Of a stretch of 64,000 nucleotides of DNA, positions 36,588 through 45,594 are shown piece after piece (within the stretch, counting starts at the first letter, position 1; the number at the start of each line of letters is the position of its first letter). Both the position numbers and the translations under genes were made by a program. Source of the stretch: Bin80 sp965208025 (GTDB lineage Bacteria > Bacteroidota > Rhodothermia > Rhodothermales > Bin80); contig OZ242302.1 in NCBI GenBank assembly GCA_965208025.1, forward strand, positions 3,224,001 to 3,288,000, in the 5' to 3' direction. Below the pieces are notes generated by a model. That model was not told the origin of the DNA, made no database searches, and saw only the letters and a list, made by a program, of their open reading frames with translations.

Positions 36588-39350
36588 CTATCCGATTGGG
36601 TGGATCTTCAGTTGATCCTTGGGGACATAATCACTCCATTTATCCACTTCATCCCTCTGGGCTGTAAAGTAGAAGATCTGTCGGTCAGCGGCCAAGGTAG
36701 AGATGGTTTTGATGATCGCACGGGCGCGTTCGTCGTCACTATTCGCTAACGTCTCATCCAGGGTAACGGGAAGGCGATAATTTGATTCCTGTGTCTCAAC
36801 GAATGCAAGGCGCACAGATAGAAGGAGTTGAACTCTCGTGGCACTGGATAACTCAGATAGGTCAAAATCACGATTCCGCTGATTATCGTGGGTTCGGAAA
36901 GAATCATCTTGGGGAATGATTAGCGTATAGCGACCGTCGGTCACCCGTTCAAAATTCTCCTGTGCAAGCCGAAATACAGGAGGAGCATTTTTGATGGTAC
37001 TCTCGCTCAAGTATTCAACGATTGCTTGTCCAACCGCCTTCGCTGCTTTCTCTTCTCGCACACTCTCAAGTGCAGCCCGCTTCTTCTCTTTTTCTGCAAG
37101 TGCATTTTCCAGTGAGTGACTCGTTTCGGCTCGCTCTATATCGGCATCCAGTCGAGTAAGTCGCTGCTGTAACTCATCCACTTTTTGTGATTCCTCTTGG
37201 GCAGCTTGCAATTCCTCTTCAAGGTTCTCCATTTCCATGACTGATTCAGATTCATCAGAGGTACTCACATCAGGGAGTAGACTCTTCGAACGGATGAGTA
37301 ATTCCTTCGCTTTATCGGACGCTTTACTCCATTCAGTAAATTGCCGTGCACAGTTGGCAAGTCCATCCAGATCCCCTATATCCAGATTCAGATCGGTGAA
37401 TATTTTGGCAAAACGGGCTTCTTCCTCGTTGAGCTCTTTCTTCGTTGAGGTCAGGTTAGTTTCTTCCTGAGACAGAGTCGCATGATCACGTTTTACGGCG
37501 TCATCATCTTGTTTAAGTTTCTCTAATCTTCTTTCGGCATCACGAGGATTGTTCGGTCTCTCATATCCATGGAGTTCAAAAGTATCCCCAACCGTCTTCA
37601 ACAGTGCGCTGTAGCTTTCAGAAACGATGTTACATCTACGCTGAAGTTCATTTGATTTCTGATCAATCTTTCTCCAGTCAAGAAGCCGGTCAACTAGTTC
37701 AATCAGTGAAATCAAGTCTTTGGGAGGAGGAAAATTAAATGAGTCAAGTAGATCCTCTTTTTTGGCATCTAACTCCGATCGTTGCCCGCTATTTGTATCC
37801 ATAAATTGCTGAACTCGTTGTAGTTCATTGGACTTGAGATCTTGTAACTCTACATTGGAGCGTTTCGCGATAAGTTGATCAAGTCCCGCGAGAAGATCAA
37901 ATAGATCAGGATCATCAGGTAAATCAGGAAGCAGACGTTTCAATAGATCTTTCCTAAGAGGAGCATTCTGAGGTTGGGAATCAGCCTTGAGTAAGTAATA
38001 GATCCAAAGGGTTAGAGCACTAATCAATAATCCTGCAAATCCGAGAGGATGCAGAGCAAACCCTGATCCAATAGACAGGAGTGCGGACGCAAGGGCTGTA
38101 ATCCATAGAAGGGAATTAATTTTGCGAGTCGGTGGAGGGGCAACTTTTAAGGATAGAATCCAATCTAGTAGGGTTTGCTGTGCAGATAGAAGATCTTGGG
38201 AGTTGACTCCACCATGTTCAGGGCTAAGCCCCTCGAGGCGCGTCTTCATAAGTTGAAGTGCCTTCTCTTCCTGGAGATGGGAGTCATATTCTTTTGCAAA
38301 TTCTCTCAGATGCTTAAGATGGTCTGGTGTAAAGTTTGGCTTCCATCCTTCTTCAACTATGCCGCCGAGTTTATCCCAAGAATCCAAAGATTGCTCCTGT
38401 GCGGCTTTGAATGATTCGTTTAACTGTTCAAGCTCGCGAAACTTTGCCGAACAGTCCTGGACGAGTGAACTTAGGTGGGATAAATCTTCGGGGGCCAATC
38501 CGTTGGCGGGCAGTCGAATATCACTCAATCGCTTTTGTATCTGCACAATTGAATTCTGACTTTCCTCTTGACTTCGTTTGAGATGACTGATACGATCCGA
38601 ACTCTCTTGGGTAGATGTCACTGCATTGGTTAGATCATAGCTGTTCTTGACTACATCAGGGTACTGGTTCGCCAATGCATCAGCGGTCTGATACTCTTGT
38701 TCGGCATTTCGCCAAGTCTGAACTTTCTTGATCAATGCGACATGTTTCGCCGCTTCTTTGGCTGAGTTGAGTTCACGCTGAGTCTGTTCACGCTGACTTT
38801 TGCGATTCTGAAGGCTGCGTTGCTCTGAGAGGACTTCTTGTACTCTTTTGGAGGCAATTTCAAATTCTTTGGCCTCAGATGTCTTTGAATATCGTTTTTG
38901 GAGGGCAAATTCAAGATTTTTTCCTGCAGCAAAAATATCAAACCCGCCATTGGCCTGGCGGATGATATCCTGTGCTAAGTCGCTATCCCCACTCTTTTCG
39001 GGTAAGAGTTCATGAAGAGATAGATGATAACTTTTAGGACGAATGAAGTGAGATAATTCGTTTCGATCAACGGCCTTGGCACCAATCCGACAGACAGCCC
39101 GATTACTCTGAACATCAATATGAAGGGTTTGGCGACCAAAGGTCAGCTTCGCCTCGGCATACAACTTTTGCTTGCGACCAGCACTGGGGAGTAGCAGACC
39201 ATTCAGCGCATTGGCAATGGTCGTCTTTCCTGCTCCATTCGGGCCAAATACAATATTTAGATGATCCGAGAGGTTGGCAAGATGAAGATCAAACAGGGCG
39301 CCATACATTCGGTCAATTCTCACATCCTTAAAGAGTAAGGGTTCATTCAT
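36588..39350 (-). CDS. SbcC/YhaN-like SMC-type ATPase with a central membrane hairpin
   Basis: 920 residues. The Walker A GPNGAGKT is at 36-43 near the N-terminus. Long coiled-coil arms occupy about 150-370 and 460-760, and the C-terminal part holds the signature and Walker B region (LSSATRVQLLLSVRLAF, LPVTLDETLAN). Between the arms, about residues 395-440, are two hydrophobic helices (LLWITALASALLSIGSGFAL and FAGLLISALTLWIYYLL), as in YhaN-type proteins. It probably works with the downstream metallophosphoesterase in DNA-end processing near the membrane. The two genes overlap by 8 bp. Confidence 0.82.
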   Translation of the reverse strand: MNEPLLFKDVRIDRMYGALFDLHLANLSDHLNIVFGPNGAGKTTIANALNGLLLPSAGRKQKLYAEAKLTFGRQTLHIDVQSNRAVCRIGAKAVDRNELSHFIRPKSYHLSLHELLPEKSGDSDLAQDIIRQANGGFDIFAAGKNLEFALQKRYSKTSEAKEFEIASKRVQEVLSEQRSLQNRKSQREQTQRELNSAKEAAKHVALIKKVQTWRNAEQEYQTADALANQYPDVVKNSYDLTNAVTSTQESSDRISHLKRSQEESQNSIVQIQKRLSDIRLPANGLAPEDLSHLSSLVQDCSAKFRELEQLNESFKAAQEQSLDSWDKLGGIVEEGWKPNFTPDHLKHLREFAKEYDSHLQEEKALQLMKTRLEGLSPEHGGVNSQDLLSAQQTLLDWILSLKVAPPPTRKINSLLWITALASALLSIGSGFALHPLGFAGLLISALTLWIYYLLKADSQPQNAPLRKDLLKRLLPDLPDDPDLFDLLAGLDQLIAKRSNVELQDLKSNELQRVQQFMDTNSGQRSELDAKKEDLLDSFNFPPPKDLISLIELVDRLLDWRKIDQKSNELQRRCNIVSESYSALLKTVGDTFELHGYERPNNPRDAERRLEKLKQDDDAVKRDHATLSQEETNLTSTKKELNEEEARFAKIFTDLNLDIGDLDGLANCARQFTEWSKASDKAKELLIRSKSLLPDVSTSDESESVMEMENLEEELQAAQEESQKVDELQQRLTRLDADIERAETSHSLENALAEKEKKRAALESVREEKAAKAVGQAIVEYLSESTIKNAPPVFRLAQENFERVTDGRYTLIIPQDDSFRTHDNQRNRDFDLSELSSATRVQLLLSVRLAFVETQESNYRLPVTLDETLANSDDERARAIIKTISTLAADRQIFYFTAQRDEVDKWSDYVPKDQLKIHPIG

Positions 39351-40641
39351 GGTCTTCTTTCTGTGCTAGAAGTTCATCAAGGAGTAGCATTGCCTGTTGG
39401 GTCACTAGGCAGGAAAGAGTTTCTGAACTCGGGGTACGATCACTGAGCCCCCTAAATCCGGCACTTCCATAAACGGATGAGGCTGCACCACCTGCATACT
39501 TAATCAAGTTGGAATGTTCTGACTTTTCAAGTTCCAATAGCCAGCGGGCCAGAATTCCTGGTGGATCGTTATTGAGCTGTGAGATTTCGTGGAGATCCCG
39601 ACTTGGTGTAGTATTCACGGTTACTTTGTCCACGGAAATCGTGCATTCGCCAATCTGAAGATCTAACGTGTCAATATTCGTCAAGCCCTCTGTAGACAGG
39701 ATGCGGTGAAGTGAGGTCTGTCCGATGAGAATCAGTCTGCACGATAGAAATCGCAATGATGAGTGCTCTTGGATTAACTCTTGACCAAATTTTTCAAGTT
39801 GCTCGGCAACAGATCGGCTGACATCCTCCATCTGCTCCAAACCGGACAGATTGATCTGAACCTCTTCATAGCGTACGGATGCAAGTGGTTGCTGGTTCGC
39901 CTCAATTTTATTATTGTCATGAATTGAAATCCTCCATGGACCGTGAAGTCCACGTTCGCCAGGATCAAGCGCTTGCAAGGATCCCGCATAGAGGAGGGGC
40001 GCATTTGAATCTTGGTGAAGCTGGGGGGCATGAACATGTCCTAAAAGCCACAAATCAACAGGCTGAGCCGCAAGGTCTTGTTTCGCGAGTGGAGCATAGT
40101 TTCCTTTTCCGTCCAATTCTCCGTGAATCACCCCAATCGTAAAGATATCCTTCTGGGTGAGTGTGAGTGAATCCAGAGGTGATCGATCGTAATGAGAACT
40201 TGGGAATGACCAGCCTACGCAACGAAGGGATCTACCCGATTTTGTACTCAGGGTTACCTCACTCCATGCGCCCTCTGATCCAAGTAAATGGAAATCATCA
40301 TCCGCCAAAGATTTTGCAAGTTCTGGGAAAACATCAAAATCATGATTGCCTGCAATTGCCACAACGGGAATGTTAGAATCAATCAGACGTGTAATCCCCG
40401 CTCTCAGAGTCCCATAGGCCTCAAAATATGAATTCTTATTGTCTGCCATGTCTCCCGTAAGAATCATGACATCAACACTATTTTGGATGGCGTATGAGAT
40501 TGATTGGTCCCAAACCGCACGTACCGACAGGGTGGAATCGTTCGTAGGGACTCTGGAGGGATATCGTCCCAAGTGTGCATCCCCAAGGCATAATAGGTCA
40601 ATCACAGTAGCAAGGATCGGTGAAGAATTAAATATCCCCAA
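39343..40641 (-). CDS. SbcD/YhaO-like metallophosphoesterase (DNA exonuclease)
   Basis: 432 residues. The calcineurin-like motifs are all present: LCLGDAHLG (D-x-H, near 17-25), LTGDMADN (GDxxD-like), AIAGNHDFDV (GNHD), VIHGELDG and LLGHVHAPQL (GHxH). The C-terminal half is a divergent domain that in SbcD/Mre11 homologues contacts the ATPase. Start is taken at ATG 40641; a GTG 13 codons later (VIDLLCLGDAH) is possible. It leads the operon with the SMC-like ATPase and is divergent from the aconitase X genes. Confidence 0.85.
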   Translation of the reverse strand: MGIFNSSPILATVIDLLCLGDAHLGRYPSRVPTNDSTLSVRAVWDQSISYAIQNSVDVMILTGDMADNKNSYFEAYGTLRAGITRLIDSNIPVVAIAGNHDFDVFPELAKSLADDDFHLLGSEGAWSEVTLSTKSGRSLRCVGWSFPSSHYDRSPLDSLTLTQKDIFTIGVIHGELDGKGNYAPLAKQDLAAQPVDLWLLGHVHAPQLHQDSNAPLLYAGSLQALDPGERGLHGPWRISIHDNNKIEANQQPLASVRYEEVQINLSGLEQMEDVSRSVAEQLEKFGQELIQEHSSLRFLSCRLILIGQTSLHRILSTEGLTNIDTLDLQIGECTISVDKVTVNTTPSRDLHEISQLNNDPPGILARWLLELEKSEHSNLIKYAGGAASSVYGSAGFRGLSDRTPSSETLSCLVTQQAMLLLDELLAQKEDHE

Positions 40642-40739
40642 ATATAATGATGGACTCTGTACTATGAGTCATATTCGTATTAAATTTAGTCAGAGGGAGT
40701 GGATTGATGGATGGGTTCAACAATAAAAGGAGTCTCGGG

Positions 40740-42005
40740 ATGAAAGATCAACTGACATCGGGTGATCTGGCAGACTTACACGGTGAGCGTGGGAAGGCCA
40801 GACAGATGGCCATGCGGATCCTCTTACGGATGCTACCCGTCTTTGGAGCCAAGACATTTCTGGACATCACCGCTGCACATATTGACAGTTCACTTTTTCA
40901 GGGAGATGCAACGCTTGAGTATGCCGAACGTCTATCGGGATGGGGTGCAAAGGTTGTCGTCCCTACGACACTAAACGTCAGTGGTATTGATGAGCATGGA
41001 TGGCACGAGTGGGCTGTACCCGCGGATTGGGCCTCCAAGTCCAGAAGGCAGATGGTTGCCTATCAAACCATGGGATGCAAACCAACCTGGACCTGCGCAC
41101 CGTACCAAGAATGTGATCGTCCAGCACTTGGGCAGCAGGTTGCATGGGGGGAATCAAGTGCAGTAGTATTTGTCAATTCCGTCTTGGGTGCAAGGACTGC
41201 TCGGTATCCTGATCTGATGGATATTTGTATTGCGATCACAGGTCGCGCTCCAGCTGCAGGTCTTCATTTGGTTGAAAATCGTAGAGGACAGATTTTGTAT
41301 CATCTGAAAGATATTCCAAGTTCACTGATGGAAGATGATGGGTTCTATGGTGTGCTGGGGCATTGTATTGGGGCAGATGCACAATCGTTCATTCCAGTGA
41401 TTCAGGGATTAGATTTTGATCCTAGCGAGGATCGCTTAAAAGCCATGGGAGCCGCAATGGCTTCGTCTGGCGCAGTTGCGCTTTTTCATGTCATAGGTGT
41501 TACCCCCGAAGCACCCGATGAAAAAACAGTATTTGATGGAGTTCCCCCATTGAGAAAGGTTGAGATTACACTGAGTTCGTTACGTTCCGCACGCAATGAC
41601 TTAACCACGACGACGGGCGATCAACTGAACCTCATCGCATTGGGAAGCCCTCATTTTTCGCTAAATGAATTTGCACAACTATCACAACTGCTAACGGGTA
41701 AGCAGAAGCATGACCGCGTTCAGTTACTGATTACGGCCAGTAGAGTGGTTCGCGCGCTTGCGGACAAGTCTGGATACCTTGAGCCGATCAAACAGTTTGG
41801 GGGAACCGTTACGGTGGATACATGCATTTTGACAAGTCCGATGCTACCAAGTTCGGTCAAGGTCTTAATGACCAACTCCCCAAAGTATGCCTACTATGCT
41901 CCAGGCTTGTTAGGGACACAGGTGGTCTATGGATCACTCAGAGACTGTGTTGAGTCAGCCGTAAAGGGAAAAGTTTGTGTGGATTCATCACGATGGAACA
42001 GGTAA
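40740..42005 (+). CDS. Aconitase X catalytic (large) subunit
   Basis: 421 residues from ATG 40740, preferred over 40704 because AAAGGAG stands 7 bp upstream of it. The family (formerly DUF521) is a dehydratase with an iron-sulfur or iron site. Visible motifs: TAAHIDSSL, TWTCAPYQ with a likely cluster cysteine, FVNSVLGARTARYPD, HCIGADAQSF and TVDTCILTSP. Characterised members dehydrate cis- or trans-3-hydroxy-L-proline or, in archaea, phosphomevalonate. No hydroxyproline or mevalonate gene is nearby, so the substrate is open. The small swivel subunit overlaps its 3' end. Confidence 0.9.
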   Translation: MKDQLTSGDLADLHGERGKARQMAMRILLRMLPVFGAKTFLDITAAHIDSSLFQGDATLEYAERLSGWGAKVVVPTTLNVSGIDEHGWHEWAVPADWASKSRRQMVAYQTMGCKPTWTCAPYQECDRPALGQQVAWGESSAVVFVNSVLGARTARYPDLMDICIAITGRAPAAGLHLVENRRGQILYHLKDIPSSLMEDDGFYGVLGHCIGADAQSFIPVIQGLDFDPSEDRLKAMGAAMASSGAVALFHVIGVTPEAPDEKTVFDGVPPLRKVEITLSSLRSARNDLTTTTGDQLNLIALGSPHFSLNEFAQLSQLLTGKQKHDRVQLLITASRVVRALADKSGYLEPIKQFGGTVTVDTCILTSPMLPSSVKVLMTNSPKYAYYAPGLLGTQVVYGSLRDCVESAVKGKVCVDSSRWNR

Positions 42006-42415
42006 TTCTCGGTAAGGTACTGGTGAGTGGATCAGCGACTGGATCGCTACTCGCCAGTCGTAGCCCACTCAGTTTTTGGGGAGGTTACAGTCAGTTTACT
42101 GGGGAGGTAATTGACCGTCGTCATTCATTATCTGGGAAGATTGCGAAGAATCGTATTCTTGCAATTCCAGCATCCAGAGGATCCAGTACGACTACTTCGG
42201 TGTTCCTTGAGGCAGTTCGTAGGGGTACAGCACCCAAAGCCATAATTTTGGCGCAGACAGACTCATTTCTGGTTCTTGCATCGGTGGTAGCTGAGGAGCT
42301 CTATCATCAATCCGTTCCGATGATTGCGCTGGAACCTAACACTTTTCAGATCCTCAAAAGTGGTCAGCAGGTCACGGTCAATCCTGATGGAAAGATCATA
42401 GTACGGGATCCATAG
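41993..42415 (+). CDS. Aconitase X swivel (small) subunit
   Basis: 140 residues from ATG 41993 (MEQVILGKVLVSG), inside the last codons of the large subunit. SPLSFWGGYSQFTGEVID and AIPASRGSSTTTSVFLEAV are typical of the AcnX swivelling domain, including the Ser-rich substrate loop. It completes the active site with the large subunit. Many organisms encode the two as one protein; here they are separate and overlap by 13 bp. Confidence 0.9.
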   Translation: MEQVILGKVLVSGSATGSLLASRSPLSFWGGYSQFTGEVIDRRHSLSGKIAKNRILAIPASRGSSTTTSVFLEAVRRGTAPKAIILAQTDSFLVLASVVAEELYHQSVPMIALEPNTFQILKSGQQVTVNPDGKIIVRDP

Positions 42416-42416
42416 G

Positions 42417-43118
42417 TCAAAGCTTCCATGCTGTGAGAAACTCTCTCTTACCAGGGGGGCCGGGCCGACGAACCACAGTAAAGCCACAGGATTCCATCGC
42501 GCGTCGGACATGACCAGCAGCGGAATAGGTTGCAAGCCCTCCACCATCATGTAAGCAATAGTATAAGCGCTGTATAAATTCGGGACTCCACAGATCTGGG
42601 TTTACTTTGGGATCAAACGCATCAAGATAGATGCGATCAAATAAATGGGAATATTCTGAGATAATCTTGATTGCATCTCCAATTAACAAGTTCAGGATAG
42701 GGTTATGATTGTCGGGTATTTGATATGCGCCATGAGGAACACTGCCAGCGAATGTTTGTCTCCACTGGGTGAATAGGGTTGCTACGGGGGGAATTCCAAT
42801 GAGATTTCCGTAGTCTAACTCATCCAACAGGTCAGCAGAGGGGATTTCTTGATCAATTCCAGTGTACGTCAAATCCACATGACAATCAATGGCCAAAGAT
42901 TTTGTCATGAGCCAGTTTAATCCAGTTCCGAATCCAATCTCAAGAATGGCTACTCTCTTCCTTGATTGGAACAACTCTTGAATTTTGGCCCCCTCAAGGA
43001 AAACATGCCTGGATTCTGTCAATGCCCCATGCATTGAATGAAAAGATTGCTGGAAGCCTTGACTGTATAGTGTATGGCTGCCATCCCGTGTGGTGAGTAA
43101 TTGGTGCGATACGGTCAT
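42417..43118 (-). CDS. mnmD: tRNA mnm5s2U34 methyltransferase MnmD-like
   Basis: 233 residues. The SAM motif ILEIGFGTGLNWLMT and the DAFDPKVNPDLWSPEF segment are diagnostic of the MnmC methyltransferase half (DUF752). There is no FAD oxidase domain, so it is the stand-alone MnmD form used by Bacteroidetes and Gram-positives. It adds the last methyl to the wobble uridine of tRNAs for Lys, Glu and Gln. It is convergent with aconitase X, one base apart. Confidence 0.88.
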   Translation of the reverse strand: MTVSHQLLTTRDGSHTLYSQGFQQSFHSMHGALTESRHVFLEGAKIQELFQSRKRVAILEIGFGTGLNWLMTKSLAIDCHVDLTYTGIDQEIPSADLLDELDYGNLIGIPPVATLFTQWRQTFAGSVPHGAYQIPDNHNPILNLLIGDAIKIISEYSHLFDRIYLDAFDPKVNPDLWSPEFIQRLYYCLHDGGGLATYSAAGHVRRAMESCGFTVVRRPGPPGKREFLTAWKL

Positions 43119-43429
43119 TGAGCGTATAGATCCCGTTATTTAGAGAGATCTGAATCAATAGGTTGGAGTTTGATTTGTTACACGGGTGGTGATACCAGAA
43201 TCTGATCCATATGATAGAGACTCCGAAATGAAAACCATGCATGTTCGTTCAACGGATTAAATTTTAGTTGACGGAACTCACATCCGACGGGAATCGGTGG
43301 GTTAAGTCCGAAAAAATCACATGACTCTGACAAACGAATAACCATACCTCCGAGTTGATTCAAGATTTATCGGAGAGGACATTCATAGGATTCTTATTCA
43401 CGAACTGCCTCGGTGAAACAATATAGGTG

Positions 43430-43480
43430 CGGATTTGAGGTTTGTGGAGATGAATGGAACAACATCCGCACTCAAATCCG
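43430..43480. repeat. Inverted repeat in the intergenic region
   Basis: CGGATTTGAG at 43430-43439 is the exact complement of CTCAAATCCG at 43471-43480, and an inner ATCCGCA/TGCGGAT pair overlaps it. It could be a bidirectional terminator or an element end; no T-run supports the former. Confidence 0.4.
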
Positions 43481-43565
43481 TTGAAAGTACGAGGATCTTT
43501 CTTCTTTCAGGGTAGATTTATAGAGATTCGTAATTCAACCAAGTTACATTCAATATGAGGTTCTA

Positions 43566-43872
43566 TCACGAATCTTGTGGGAAAAGGTCTAACCATCCGC
43601 GGATGAGCAAAACCATGCTTCCCATGTGTTCAAACCTTTTTCTGTCTGTACCAATCATTTTGAGTTCTTGGATTTTGCCATTAACTGGTTCTGTGATGGT
43701 GTTCAATTGCATAGGCTAGAACGCATTACAGGCTCTTCAAGATGTCACTGATATATCTCGGCAATCGTGATGACTGTTTGATGTCCCTCTTTCCAACACG
43801 AATTATGTATATTTATACAGATTCCGCTAGTTCATAAAATGGTTCTCATCCCACACAAATTGTGGTAGAACC
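43566..43872 (-). pseudogene. Decayed insertion-sequence remnant (copy B, transposase C-terminal fragment)
   Basis: On the minus strand the segment from 43703 to the stop at 43566 encodes NTITEPVNGKIQELKMIG and ends with LLIRGWLDLFPQDS, a typical DDE-transposase C-terminus. Upstream frame fragments back to 43872 match copy A at 36160-36431, including the terminal CCACAATTTGTGTGG-type palindrome. Frameshifts and stops show that it is dead. Both copies probably derive from one former IS; the intervening 7 kb holds intact genes. Confidence 0.7.
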
Positions 43873-44002
43873 TATTTATTGCCAACCAAGAGAATAGACG
43901 TAACACGAAGCGAAGGAATTAAAGGATCAAGACGCAGGTAGATGAACGGTGAAAACTACTTTTGTGGAAATGAAAGATCAAGTTTGTACCCTGATGGATA
44001 GA

Positions 44003-44108
44003 GTTACGGGCACGAACGTTGCAGGGATTCATGGTGAGCATTCTTTGCAACGTCTTTGACGGAAGAAAGCCGGTTACGGGCACGAACGTTGCAGGGATTC
44101 ATGGTGAG
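44003..44108. repeat. Two exact 36-bp direct repeats separated by 34 bp
   Basis: The repeat begins GTTACGGGCACGAACGTTGC and ends CATGGTGAG; copies are at 44003-44038 and 44073-44108 with no mismatch. The 36/34 geometry is that of a minimal CRISPR unit. A third copy is not seen. Against CRISPR: the first copy lies in a short coding-like frame (VTGTNVAGIHGE), and the repeat has no strong hairpin. Confidence 0.6.
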
Positions 44109-44244
44109 TTACCAGACCAGATGCATTCGTTTATGCGGAGATGCATTGGCAATTATGGTATACATAGTAAGCATGATCCTGGAGCGTTCGGCTCACAGTA
44201 CATCTTGTATAGTCATTGACTGACATGATGAGCCAAGCGATTGA

Positions 44245-45582
44245 TTACATCTCTTCCAACTCATTGGAAATTTGTTTGACTGCGTGCTGCTCTGGGTGCA
44301 AAGTTGCTCTTGTGTCTACAATCAATCGCGCCCGTTCGTAAAGATCTTCCCAATCATAGGTGGAATGATCCGTGGCAATCAAGACACAGTCAGCCCGATT
44401 TAATGCCTGATTCAAGTCGGAAACAGAAACCATCTCCAACTCATCCAGCATGAAGGTGGGTACATAAGGATCATGATAACTGATGGAGGCCCCTTTACTG
44501 CGGAGTAATTTCAGGATATCCAGAGCAGGAGACTCCCGCAAATCTCCTACATTTTTCTTGTATGCAACACCAACGACCAAAATATTACTTCCTCGCAGAG
44601 CTTTGCCATCCTCATTGAGAATATCCTGTACACAATGAACCCAATACTGCGGCATGGCAGTATTGATTTCAGTTGCCAACTCAATAAATCTTGCAGTATA
44701 GCCTAGTGTGCGTAATTTCCATGACAGGTATTGTGGATCAATTGGAATGCAGTGCCCCCCGAGCCCTGGGCCGGGAAGGAACTTCATAAATCCGAATGGC
44801 TTGGTTGATGCCGCATCAATTACTTCCCACGCATTCAGTCCCAATTTGTGACAAATGAGAAGAACTTCATTCGCTAACCCGATGTTGACTGCTCGAAATG
44901 TATTTTCAACTAATTTGGTGAGTTCTGCTGCCTCGGTACTGGAAACAGGAACGATTGCATCAATCGCGGACTCATATAACGCTTTGCCAACTTGGAGACA
45001 GTTGAATGTGACTCCACCCATCACTTTGGGAGTATTTTTCGTCGTCCAATCTTGACGACCAGGGTCAACACGCTCAGGAGAGAAGCACAGAAAGAAGTTT
45101 TTTCCAACGACCAAGTCTCCACCCTCATCATGGAAGCGAGATAAAATCACTTCGGTTGTAGTGCCAGGATATGTCGTGCTCTCAAGTACGATCACCATCC
45201 CCCTGTGCAAGTGCTTGGCAATCGCATCCGTCGCACTGAGAATGTGGGACACATCAGGTGCACCGGTTTTACGAAGAGGGGTTGGAACACAGATGCTCAC
45301 TGCATCGCACGAATCCAGTACGTCAAAATTACTCGTAGCCCTCAGAAAACCACTCTCCACAAGTGGACCAAGCCGACGATTTGGTATATCCTCAATGTAA
45401 GAAGTACCTCGATTGATCAAACGGACTTTTTTCTGATCAATATCAATTCCAACGACTCTGAATCCTGCTTCTGCAAAGGCGGCAGCCAAGGGTAATCCAA
45501 CATACCCAAGCCCCAATACTGCGACCTGAATATCTCGTGATTCAATCCGAGTGATAAGAGTTTCTTGCACAGTCATACTCAT
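44245..45582 (-). CDS. Nucleotide-sugar dehydrogenase, WbpA-like (UDP-GlcNAc/ManNAc 6-dehydrogenase)
   Basis: 445 residues of the UDP-glucose/GDP-mannose dehydrogenase family. The NAD site is VAVLGLGYVGLPLAAAFAEA. The catalytic cysteine is in PGPGLGGHCIPIDPQYLSWK, the form typical of the WbpA/WecC/TviB branch acting on UDP-N-acetylhexosamines, unlike the GFGGSCFPKD of the Ugd at 49219. It oxidises C6 to a uronic acid for surface polysaccharide. It is the last gene of a four-gene minus-strand cluster, 12 bp after the sulfurylase gene. Confidence 0.88.
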   Translation of the reverse strand: MSMTVQETLITRIESRDIQVAVLGLGYVGLPLAAAFAEAGFRVVGIDIDQKKVRLINRGTSYIEDIPNRRLGPLVESGFLRATSNFDVLDSCDAVSICVPTPLRKTGAPDVSHILSATDAIAKHLHRGMVIVLESTTYPGTTTEVILSRFHDEGGDLVVGKNFFLCFSPERVDPGRQDWTTKNTPKVMGGVTFNCLQVGKALYESAIDAIVPVSSTEAAELTKLVENTFRAVNIGLANEVLLICHKLGLNAWEVIDAASTKPFGFMKFLPGPGLGGHCIPIDPQYLSWKLRTLGYTARFIELATEINTAMPQYWVHCVQDILNEDGKALRGSNILVVGVAYKKNVGDLRESPALDILKLLRSKGASISYHDPYVPTFMLDELEMVSVSDLNQALNRADCVLIATDHSTYDWEDLYERARLIVDTRATLHPEQHAVKQISNELEEM

Positions 45583-45594
45583 CTCAATGTTGTT

